Source: Ruminococcus sp. UBA5884 (GTDB lineage: Bacteria; Bacillota; Clostridia; Oscillospirales; Ruminococcaceae). From it: 5,451 bases of DNA. Of the stretch, positions 1-5,432 are shown one piece after another. Both the position numbers and the translations under genes were made by a program. Every line of letters starts with the position of its first letter. The first letter of the stretch is position 1. The stretch covers positions 1 to 5,451 of the forward strand of contig DJFA01000070.1 of the NCBI GenBank assembly GCA_002431975.1. The letters run 5' to 3'. Under the pieces are notes generated by a model. The model was not told where the DNA came from and did not search any database. It saw nothing but the letters and a program-made list of their open reading frames with translations.

Positions 1-1022
1 TAATATCTGAAAAAAATGCATATGAAAAGCGTTCTATGGCAAGCACTACCAAAATAATGACAACTCTGCTCTGCCTTGAAAGCGGCGGACTTGATGACAG
101 CTTTATGGTTGACCCTGATGCAATAATGGTTGAAGGTTCATCAATGGGACTTGTAAAGGGAGATATTGTAACCAAAAGATATCTTTGCTATGGAATGCTG
201 CTGCCTTCTGGAAATGATGCGGCAAATGCCACAGCGGTAAAACTTGCAGGTTCAGTTGAAAAGTTTGCTGATATGATGAATGCACGGGCTGAAAAAATAG
301 GCATGGAAAATACTCATTTTGTAACGCCCTCAGGACTTGAAGCAGACGGTCAGCATTATTCAACCGCATATGATATGGCTCTGCTTGCAAGGGAGGCTCT
401 TAAAAATCCGGATTTCAGGGAGATATGCGGAAGTTCATCTGCCGCTGTAAAATTCGGCAATCCGCCTTATGAACGTACACTTAAAAATACAAATAAACTG
501 CTTAATATGTATGATGGTGTTATCGGAGTTAAAACAGGCTTTACCGATGAGGCAGGAAGATGCCTTGTTTCAGCCTGTGAGAAAAACGGGGTTACTCTTG
601 TATGCGTTACTCTTAATGCTCCTGATGACTGGAATGACCATATTAAAATGTATGACTATGGATTCAGCAGAGTTGAATGCAGCTATGCCGGAGGTGCGGA
701 CTATATAAAAATAAATGTTGCAGGTTCTGACAAGGACTGTATATCAGCTGTGCCTGAAAATGAAGTAACATACGGAAGCCTGAAGGAAAAGGATTATACG
801 ATATCATTCAGAATAAAAGCTGCCCCTTTCCTTTATGCTCCTGTAAATTACGGCGATATTGTGGGGAAAGCTGAATATTACTGCAATGGCGTACTTATAG
901 GAACTGTGAATTTAAAGGCAGCTGAAAATGCAGATATGATAACTGCGGAAAAAAACAAGACTTTTTCTGAAAAAATTTCAGAGCTGATAAGGAGTAAAAA
1001 TGGAAGGAATCAGAATTCATAA
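1..1022 (+). CDS. D-alanyl-D-alanine carboxypeptidase (PBP5/DacF family, peptidase S11), 5' partial
   Basis: This enzyme removes the terminal D-alanine from peptidoglycan pentapeptides outside the cell membrane. The frame is open from base 3, so the gene enters from the left; the signal peptide and first strands are missing. The ATG at 36 is not the start: it lies inside the family block NAYEKRSMASTTK. Counting from that Met, all three penicillin-binding motifs are present: STTK (Ser3 nucleophile, Lys6), SGN (58-60) and KTG (166-168). The PBP5-type C-terminal beta domain follows from about residue 215. The tail (about 308-328) could be a weak amphipathic membrane-binding helix; no transmembrane segment is seen. 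Its 3' end overlaps the next gene by 23 bases. In Bacillus subtilis dacB lies in the same operon as rluB, with spmA and spmB between them. The family call is firm; whether it is DacF- or DacB-like cannot be settled here. Confidence 0.95.
   Translation, partial: ISEKNAYEKRSMASTTKIMTTLLCLESGGLDDSFMVDPDAIMVEGSSMGLVKGDIVTKRYLCYGMLLPSGNDAANATAVKLAGSVEKFADMMNARAEKIGMENTHFVTPSGLEADGQHYSTAYDMALLAREALKNPDFREICGSSSAAVKFGNPPYERTLKNTNKLLNMYDGVIGVKTGFTDEAGRCLVSACEKNGVTLVCVTLNAPDDWNDHIKMYDYGFSRVECSYAGGADYIKINVAGSDKDCISAVPENEVTYGSLKEKDYTISFRIKAAPFLYAPVNYGDIVGKAEYYCNGVLIGTVNLKAAENADMITAEKNKTFSEKISELIRSKNGRNQNS
989..994 (+). promoter_or_regulatory. Ribosome binding site of rluB, inside the dac gene
   Basis: AAGGAG lies 5 bases before the ATG at 1000 and within the coding end of the carboxypeptidase gene. 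With the 23-base gene overlap it fixes the start of the pseudouridine synthase gene and suggests that both are translated from one message, possibly coupled. Confidence 0.8.
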
Positions 1023-1731
1023 AATAATGGCTGACAGCGGATACTGTTCAAGAAGAAAAGCTGAACTGCTTATAAAACAGGGAAAGGTAAAGCTTAACGG
1101 TCATCCGGTAAAACTCGGCGACAAGGCTGGATACAGGGATATTATAACCGTTGACGGAGAGAGAATATATATCCCTAAAAAGAAGAATTTTATCTATATA
1201 ATGATGAATAAGCCAAGAGGATATGTGACTACTGTTTCTGATGAACAGAACAGAAAATGTGTTATGGATTTGTTTGAGGATATGAATGAGAGAATATATC
1301 CTGTAGGAAGACTTGACAGAAATTCAGAGGGTCTGCTCCTGTTTACAAATGACGGCGAATTTGCAAACGGTATCATGCACCCAAGCAGACATATCTCAAA
1401 AACATACAGAGTCACAGTGCGTCCGGATATAAATGATGAACAGCTTGTAAGACTTTCAGAAGGTATAGAAATTGACGGAAAGAAAACTCTGCCGGCAGTA
1501 GTGAATGTTCTTGACAAGACTCCCGGCAGAGTCGTTATGACTATTACCATAAAAGAGGGCAGAAACAGACAGATTCGCCGTATGTGTGAGGCTGTAGGTC
1601 TTGAAGTTGCAAGACTCAGAAGAATAAGCATAGGCCCTCTTAAACTCGGTATGCTCAAACCCGGTGCATACAGGGAACTTACTGCTGAAGAACTCCGTGC
1701 AATAAGAAATGCAATAGGCAAGGAGGACTGA
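1000..1731 (+). CDS. rluB: 23S rRNA pseudouridine synthase, RsuA/RluB family
   Basis: The protein (243 residues, usual length) converts a specific uridine in ribosomal RNA to pseudouridine in the cytoplasm. RluB acts on 23S rRNA (U2605 in E. coli). Residues 4-50 form an S4 RNA-binding domain (RIHKIMADSGYCSRRKAE, KVKLNG). The catalytic domain follows, with the motif GRLDRNSEGLLLFTNDG at 103-119 where Asp106 is the expected nucleophile, then KTYRV (134-138), and the C-terminal signature EGRNRQIRRM at 186-195. RluB is preferred over RsuA because of the linkage to a dac gene seen in Firmicutes, but the sequence alone does not exclude another RsuA/RluB/RluE/RluF member. The ATG at 1000 has a good ribosome binding site and the S4 domain begins right after it. 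Confidence 0.93.
   Translation: MEGIRIHKIMADSGYCSRRKAELLIKQGKVKLNGHPVKLGDKAGYRDIITVDGERIYIPKKKNFIYIMMNKPRGYVTTVSDEQNRKCVMDLFEDMNERIYPVGRLDRNSEGLLLFTNDGEFANGIMHPSRHISKTYRVTVRPDINDEQLVRLSEGIEIDGKKTLPAVVNVLDKTPGRVVMTITIKEGRNRQIRRMCEAVGLEVARLRRISIGPLKLGMLKPGAYRELTAEELRAIRNAIGKED
1721..1726 (+). promoter_or_regulatory. Ribosome binding site of the 118-residue gene
   Basis: A perfect AGGAGG sits at the end of rluB, 10 bases before the ATG at 1737. It supports this small reading frame as a real, translated gene in the same operon. Confidence 0.8.
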
Positions 1732-1736
1732 CATTT

Positions 1737-2093
1737 ATGCTCGAAATACATGAATGCAGGGATAATTCTGCCTATAAAAAACAGCTTGATATGATAAACT
1801 GTGACGATGCAGCAGTTGTGGAAGCCTTTGAAAACGGCGAAAATACCGGATACGGAATATATTCACTCAGTCCTTACAAGGTTATAATATACGATTTTTC
1901 AGATACTGATAACCTTTATCTGCTTGACGGAATAATAAGAGCCATGCTTTTCAAAGCCTGTCTTAAAAATATAGATTATGCAGTGTTTGATATAAAGGAC
2001 GAAAACAAGAAAAAACTGCTTGAAGCATTAAGCCTTGATGATGAGATAGAATCGCTCAGCAATTTTTTCAGCGGCTGCAAAAACTGCAAATAG
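1737..2093 (+). CDS. Small protein, probable degenerate GNAT-like fold with C-terminal CxxC
   Basis: The product is 118 residues, cytoplasmic (no signal peptide or membrane segment) and acidic. I do not recognise it with certainty. The order of elements resembles the core of small GNAT-type acetyltransferases: strand and turn TGYGIYSL (37-44), strand KVIIYDF (48-54), a long helix LLDGIIRAMLFKACL (62-76), strand YAVFDI (81-86), and a helix with KKLLEALSL (92-100). The usual acetyl-CoA loop (Q/R-x-x-G-x-G/A) is not visible, so catalysis is doubtful. The end, GCKNCK, carries Cys114 and Cys117, which could bind metal or be redox active. A perfect ribosome binding site and its place 5 bases after rluB make the gene convincing. 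A ribosome- or wall-linked role would be guesswork from context. Confidence 0.8.
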   Translation: MLEIHECRDNSAYKKQLDMINCDDAAVVEAFENGENTGYGIYSLSPYKVIIYDFSDTDNLYLLDGIIRAMLFKACLKNIDYAVFDIKDENKKKLLEALSLDDEIESLSNFFSGCKNCK

Positions 2094-2097
2094 ATAC

Positions 2098-2126
2098 TTG
2101 CAAAATCATTAAAAATATGATATCAT
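2098..2126 (+). promoter_or_regulatory. Promoter of the carboxylase operon (extended -10, sigma-70/SigA type)
   Basis: TTGCAA (2098-2103, 4 of 6 to consensus) is followed by a 17-base spacer and TATCAT (2121-2126, 5 of 6). A TG dinucleotide at 2118-2119 gives an extended -10 (TGATATCAT). Transcription would start near 2133, leaving a leader of roughly 37 bases. No clear terminator separates it from the upstream unit, so some read-through from the dac-rluB genes is possible. This is a match by eye and not a measured start. Confidence 0.65.
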
Positions 2127-2129
2127 TAA
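2105..2129 (+). repeat. Direct repeat ATCATTAA across the promoter, possible operator
   Basis: ATCATTAA occurs at 2105-2112 and again at 2122-2129, 17 bases apart (start to start). The second copy overlaps the -10 element. The 10-base palindrome ATGATATCAT (2117-2126) also covers the -10. Such symmetry could be a regulator site, but A/T-rich promoters produce it by chance. No known operator consensus was matched. Confidence 0.35.
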
Positions 2130-2152
2130 TAAGTATATTGGATTATTATATC

Positions 2153-2160
2153 AGGAAGGA
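2153..2160 (+). promoter_or_regulatory. Ribosome binding site of the carboxyltransferase gene
   Basis: AGGAAGGA lies 9 bases before the ATG at 2170. It is a good purine-rich Shine-Dalgarno site and supports this start, although the encoded N-terminus is shorter than in most relatives. Confidence 0.7.
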
Positions 2161-2169
2161 AAAATAAGT

Positions 2170-3537
2170 ATGCAAATTGAAAAAAATTTGAACAGTCCTG
2201 CCAGAAAAAGACTTGAACTCCTTTTCGATGATGGTGTCTATACGGAAATCAATTCATTTACAAAGGAAAAAGACAACCTCGCAGGCGTAATTTCAGCTTA
2301 TGGATATGTAAACGGAAATCCTGTATATGCATTTTCACAGGATAAATCAGTAAACGGCGGTGCAGTAGGTAAAGCTCATGCCCAGAAAATCGCAAAGCTT
2401 TATTCACTCGCTGCAAAAACCGGTATTCCGGTTGTAGGTATCCATGACTCAAACGGAGCATTCGTTGACGGCTCAGCAGACTCTCTTACTGCATACAGCG
2501 AAATGATTTCAGCAGCATCTGTTATTTCAGGCGTTGTTCCTCAGATATCAGCTATCATGGGAACTTGTGCCGGAAGTGCTGCTATTCTTGCCTGTTCAGC
2601 AGATTTCGTTGTAATGTCAGAAAACAGCGAATTTTTCGTTGCTCCGCCTTTTGATACAAAGAAAAACGGCGTAGGTACTGCCGCAGCCTGTGCAAAGGCT
2701 GGAGTTGCCCATGCTGTATGCAAGACAGATGAGGATACAATCGCAAAGGTAAAGGAAATCCTTAATCTTCTGCCATCAAACAACCTTTCATCTGCTCCTG
2801 TATTTGAATTTGAAGAAAATAATACAGTATGTGCTGCAAATGACCTCAAATCAATAGTTGATTCAATCGCTGACCCGCAGACAGCCGTTGAACTCTCAGC
2901 TGATTTCGGTACTGCATCATATACAGCCCTTGCAGCAGCAGCCGGTTCATCAGTCGGCATTATCGCCACAAATAAATCAGATTCACGTCTTACTGCTGAT
3001 GACTGTGACAAGCTCGCAAGATTCATCAGAATGTGTGACGCATTCTCACTCCCGATAATTACAATCGTTGATACAGAAGGCTTTGAAGCAGATTCAGAAG
3101 CCGAACTCGCAGGCAGTGTAAGAGATATGACAAAGCTTGCTAACTGCTATGCAGAAGCTACAACTGTAAAGATATCAGTTATAACAGGCAAGGCAGTAGG
3201 CCCTGCATTCGTGGCTCTTGCAGGCAAAAACCTCAATACTGACTTCACATTTGCATGGGAAAATGCTGTTATAGCTCCTCTTTCACCGGTAACAGCCGTT
3301 GAATTCCTCTGGCATGACAAGCTTAAAAATGCTGAAAACCTTACAGCCAGAAGAAATGAACTTGCTGACGAATTTGCAAAAACTATTGCTTCAGCTCAGT
3401 CAGCAGCTGAAAGAAATGCTGTTGATGAAGTAATCGCTCCTGAAGATACAAGAAAAACTATCGTTTCTGCTCTTGATATACTTTCAGGAAAGAGAGTTTC
3501 AAAGCTTCCTAAAAAACACAGCAATATCCCGTTCTGA
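2170..3537 (+). CDS. Divergent acyl-CoA carboxyltransferase subunit (MmdA / transcarboxylase 12S-like)
   Basis: The protein (455 residues) belongs to the crotonase-fold family of propionyl-CoA carboxylase beta, methylmalonyl-CoA decarboxylase alpha and transcarboxylase 12S, which move a carboxyl group between biotin and an acyl-CoA. Relatives run about 510-525 residues; this one lacks N-terminal residues and part of the linker between its two halves (about 200-250). Family landmarks: RKRLELLFDDG (12-22), QDKSVNGGAVGKAHAQKI (57-74), PQISAIMGTCAGSAA (124-138), LPSNN (201-205), the C-terminal half from about 260, and the family-type end PKKHSNIP (447-454). Key motifs differ: the usual DSGGARIQEG is DSNGAFVDG (93-101), DVPGFLPG is DTEGFEAD (301-308), and AYGGAY is AVGPAF (342-347). 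Altered substrate or weak activity is possible. Genes for a biotin carrier and a 5S-type subunit follow, so it probably forms one complex with them. The family is sure; the acyl-CoA substrate is not. The gene ends in a double stop, TGATGA. Confidence 0.88.
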   Translation: MQIEKNLNSPARKRLELLFDDGVYTEINSFTKEKDNLAGVISAYGYVNGNPVYAFSQDKSVNGGAVGKAHAQKIAKLYSLAAKTGIPVVGIHDSNGAFVDGSADSLTAYSEMISAASVISGVVPQISAIMGTCAGSAAILACSADFVVMSENSEFFVAPPFDTKKNGVGTAAACAKAGVAHAVCKTDEDTIAKVKEILNLLPSNNLSSAPVFEFEENNTVCAANDLKSIVDSIADPQTAVELSADFGTASYTALAAAAGSSVGIIATNKSDSRLTADDCDKLARFIRMCDAFSLPIITIVDTEGFEADSEAELAGSVRDMTKLANCYAEATTVKISVITGKAVGPAFVALAGKNLNTDFTFAWENAVIAPLSPVTAVEFLWHDKLKNAENLTARRNELADEFAKTIASAQSAAERNAVDEVIAPEDTRKTIVSALDILSGKRVSKLPKKHSNIPF

Positions 3538-3563
3538 TGAAAAATTCCGAATAATAATTGAAT

Positions 3564-3569
3564 AGGTGG
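3564..3569 (+). promoter_or_regulatory. Ribosome binding site that sets the biotin carrier start
   Basis: AGGTGG lies 8 bases before the ATG at 3578. An in-frame GTG at 3566 falls inside this site and so cannot use it. The start at 3578 also gives the N-terminus MKRFNITVNG, which matches the family opening. Confidence 0.8.
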
Positions 3570-3577
3570 TTTATTTT

Positions 3578-3943
3578 ATGAAAAGATTTAATATTACAGT
3601 AAACGGCAACGCATATGATGTTGCAGTAGAAGAAATCACAGACGGTTCAGCTCCTGTTGCAGCTGCTCCGGTTCAGGCTAAAAAAGCAGCTGCTCCGGCT
3701 GCTGCACCTGCAAAGAAAGCTGCCGGTGCAGGCACAAAGGTTTCAGCTCCTATGCCTGGAACTATCCTTGACATAAAGGTAAAGGAAGGCGATTCTGTAA
3801 AGAAGGGTCAGCCTGTTATGGTTCTTGAAGCCATGAAAATGGAAAATGATATTGTTGCACCATGTGACGGCAAAATTACAAGTATCGTTGTAAATAAGGG
3901 CGATACTGTTGAATCAGCAGATACTCTTGCAACAATTCAGTAA
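3578..3943 (+). CDS. Biotin carboxyl carrier protein (transcarboxylase 1.3S / MmdC-like)
   Basis: This 121-residue protein carries covalently bound biotin and shuttles the carboxyl group between the two flanking carboxyltransferases. It begins with a short strand block (KRFNITVNGNAYDVAVEE, 2-19), which in the propionibacterial 1.3S protein (123 residues, similar opening) helps hold the complex together. A flexible Ala/Pro/Lys linker follows (about 24-52). The biotinyl domain fills 53-121, with APMPG (57-61) and the biotin site EAMKMEND (84-91), where Lys87 should be biotinylated by BirA. It starts 40 bases after the 12S-like gene and ends 21 bases before the 5S-like gene, with no promoter seen between. 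It is a stand-alone carrier and is unlike AccB in its N-terminus. It ends in the double stop TAATGA. Confidence 0.95.
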   Translation: MKRFNITVNGNAYDVAVEEITDGSAPVAAAPVQAKKAAAPAAAPAKKAAGAGTKVSAPMPGTILDIKVKEGDSVKKGQPVMVLEAMKMENDIVAPCDGKITSIVVNKGDTVESADTLATIQ

Positions 3944-3945
3944 TG

Positions 3946-3953
3946 AAAGGCGG
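3946..3953 (+). promoter_or_regulatory. Ribosome binding site of the 5S-like gene
   Basis: AAAGGCGG sits just after the biotin carrier stop, 11 bases before the ATG at 3965. The spacing is at the long end but usable, and no better start is near. Confidence 0.6.
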
Positions 3954-3964
3954 TTTTTAGAATT

Positions 3965-5362
3965 ATGGCTAAGGTAAAAGTTACAGAAACTGTACTTCGT
4001 GATGCCCATCAGTCCCTTATCGCCACTCGTATGACTACAGATGAAATGCTCCCTATTCTCCCTCTTATGGACAAGGTTGGATATCATTCAGTAGAATGCT
4101 GGGGCGGTGCAACTTATGATGCCTGTTTAAGATTTCTTGATGAAGACCCTTGGGAAAGACTCCGCACACTCAGAAAAAATCTCCCTAATACAAAGCTCCA
4201 GATGCTTTTCAGAGGTCAGAATATGCTCGGCTACCGTCATTATGCAGATGATGTCGTTGAATATCTCGTTCAGAAATCAATTGCAAACGGTATCGATATA
4301 ATCAGAATATTTGACGCTCTTAACGATATCAGAAACCTTGAAACTTCAATAAAGGCTGCAAAGAAGGAAAAAGCTCATACTCAGGTTGCAATTTCATATA
4401 CTCTCGGTGAAGTTTTCACAACAGATTATTATGTAAACTATGCAAAACAGATTGAAAATGCAGGTGCAGATTCAATCTGTATAAAAGATATGGCTGCCCT
4501 CCTCACACCGTATGAAACTGAAAAGCTTGTAAAGGCTCTTAAAAAGGCTGTAAAGATACCGATTCAGTTACATACACACTATACTTCAGGACTTGCTTCA
4601 ATGTGTCTGCTCAAGGGTATTGAAGCCGGCGTTGATGTTATAGATACAGCTATGTCACCTCTTGCACTCGGTACTTCACACGCTCCTACTGAATCAATGG
4701 TAGCAGCTCTCAAAGGCACTGAATATGATACAGGTCTTGACCTTGTTCTCCTTGCAAAAATCAGGGATTACTTCATGACTCTGCGTGAAAAGTATATCAA
4801 GAGCGGTCTGCTTGACCCGAAAATGCTTGCAGTCGATGCAAATGCTCTTATTTATCAGGTTCCGGGCGGAATGCTTTCAAACCTCCTTTCACAGCTTAAA
4901 CAGGCTGGCAAGGCTGACCTCCTTGATGACGTTCTCAAGGAAGTTCCAAGAGTAAGAAAAGATGCAGGTTATCCGCCGCTTGTTACTCCTTCATCACAGA
5001 TTGTCGGAACTCAGGCTGTATTCAATGTTCTTACAGGCGAACGCTATAAGACTGTTACAAAGGAATTTAAAGGAATCGTAAGAGGCGAATACGGAAAGAC
5101 TCCTGTTCCGATAGACCCTGAATTCAGAAAGAAAATTATCGGCGATGAAAAACCGATTGAATGCCGTCCGGCTGACCTCCTTGAACCGGAACTCGATAAG
5201 CTCCGCAAGGAATGTGCTGAATGGATGGAGCAGGATGAGGACGTTCTCAGCTATGCTCAGTTCGGTCAGGTTGCTGTTAAATTCTTTGAAAAGAGAAGAA
5301 ATAAAAAATACGGCGTTGACGGAGTTCACGGAGATGCCAAAACACAGGTTCATCCTGTCTGA
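3965..5362 (+). CDS. oadA: Pyruvate/oxaloacetate carboxyltransferase subunit (OadA / transcarboxylase 5S-like, no biotin domain)
   Basis: This 465-residue cytoplasmic enzyme moves a carboxyl group between oxaloacetate/pyruvate and carrier-bound biotin. An HMGL-like TIM barrel fills about 1-300: LRDAHQSL (11-18) supplies metal ligand Asp13; WGGATYD (46-52); LFRGQNMLGY (81-90); CIKDMA (172-177), where Lys174 is the expected carbamylated lysine; and HTHYTSG (203-209), giving metal ligands His203 and His205. The PYC/OADA conserved domain follows (about 300-445, with VPGGM and TPSSQIVGTQAV). All catalytic landmarks are present. Oxaloacetate decarboxylase alpha chains run near 590 residues with a fused biotin domain; that domain is absent here and is supplied by the gene 21 bases upstream, as in propionibacterial 5S. 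A pyruvate carboxylase B-subunit role, or an oxaloacetate decarboxylase alpha role with a membrane partner elsewhere, cannot be excluded. The gene ends in the double stop TGATAA. Confidence 0.93.
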   Translation: MAKVKVTETVLRDAHQSLIATRMTTDEMLPILPLMDKVGYHSVECWGGATYDACLRFLDEDPWERLRTLRKNLPNTKLQMLFRGQNMLGYRHYADDVVEYLVQKSIANGIDIIRIFDALNDIRNLETSIKAAKKEKAHTQVAISYTLGEVFTTDYYVNYAKQIENAGADSICIKDMAALLTPYETEKLVKALKKAVKIPIQLHTHYTSGLASMCLLKGIEAGVDVIDTAMSPLALGTSHAPTESMVAALKGTEYDTGLDLVLLAKIRDYFMTLREKYIKSGLLDPKMLAVDANALIYQVPGGMLSNLLSQLKQAGKADLLDDVLKEVPRVRKDAGYPPLVTPSSQIVGTQAVFNVLTGERYKTVTKEFKGIVRGEYGKTPVPIDPEFRKKIIGDEKPIECRPADLLEPELDKLRKECAEWMEQDEDVLSYAQFGQVAVKFFEKRRNKKYGVDGVHGDAKTQVHPV

Positions 5363-5420
5363 TAACTGACTGACAAATATGCAAAACACGGATGAACTTA
5401 TTTTTAAAGGTTCATCCTGT
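5346..5420 (+). repeat. 13-base direct repeat: end of the 5S-like gene and terminator 3' arm
   Basis: AGGTTCATCCTGT occurs at 5346-5358, inside the last codons of the gene, and again at 5408-5420, as the 3' arm of the terminator. Because of this the 5' arm (5383-5399) can pair with either copy. The first copy is also part of a small self-hairpin (ACAGG, loop TTCAT, CCTGT). The repeat is seen directly; any regulatory meaning is inference. Confidence 0.6.
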
Positions 5421-5425
5421 TTTGT
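5381..5425 (+). terminator. Intrinsic terminator after the carboxylase operon
   Basis: GGATGAAC (5390-5397) pairs perfectly with GTTCATCC (5410-5417) around a 12-base A/T loop. After one bulged C (5389) the stem continues for 7 more pairs (CAAAACA 5382-5388 with TGTTTTG 5418-5424). The T run lies within the lower 3' arm rather than after it, so the element is slightly unusual. The lower arm is also A-rich on the 5' side, so it may stop transcription from both directions. It lies 18 bases after the last gene and closes the three-gene operon. Confidence 0.75.
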
Positions 5426-5426
5426 G

Positions 5427-5432
5427 TATAAT
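5427..5432 (+). promoter_or_regulatory. Possible -10 box reading out of the window
   Basis: A perfect TATAAT follows the terminator directly. The region 17 bases upstream (TTAAAG at 5404-5409) is a poor -35 and lies in the terminator loop, and the extended TG is one base out of place. It may be the promoter of the next gene beyond the right edge, or just A/T-rich sequence. Bases 5433-5451 hold nothing else I can identify. Confidence 0.25.

Noticed and set aside
36..38. ATG at 36 as the start of the carboxypeptidase gene
   Set aside because: It lies 3 residues before the catalytic serine, and the upstream frame is open and encodes the family block leading into it; the real start is outside the window.
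1194..1751. 185-codon open frame on the minus strand across rluB
   Set aside because: It is the antisense shadow of a clearly conserved gene, is rich in Ser/Leu/Ile and shows no recognisable domain.
2094..2169. Terminator or riboswitch between the two operons
   Set aside because: Only short A/T-rich inverted repeats without a T run were found, and the leader of about 37 bases is too short for a known riboswitch class.
2541..3026. 161-codon open frame on the minus strand within the 12S-like gene
   Set aside because: It is an Ala/Ser-rich shadow of a well-supported coding region with no family features.
3566..3568. GTG at 3566 as the start of the biotin carrier
   Set aside because: It falls inside the Shine-Dalgarno sequence AGGTGG; the ATG at 3578 has correct spacing and a family-like N-terminus.
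3538..3577. Possible internal promoter before the biotin carrier
   Set aside because: The 40-base gap is A/T-rich but has no -35/-10 pair at proper spacing; co-transcription is simpler.
4994..5389. 131-codon open frame on the minus strand at the end of the 5S-like gene
   Set aside because: It begins in the terminator stem and opposes the conserved domain of the real gene; no motif was seen.
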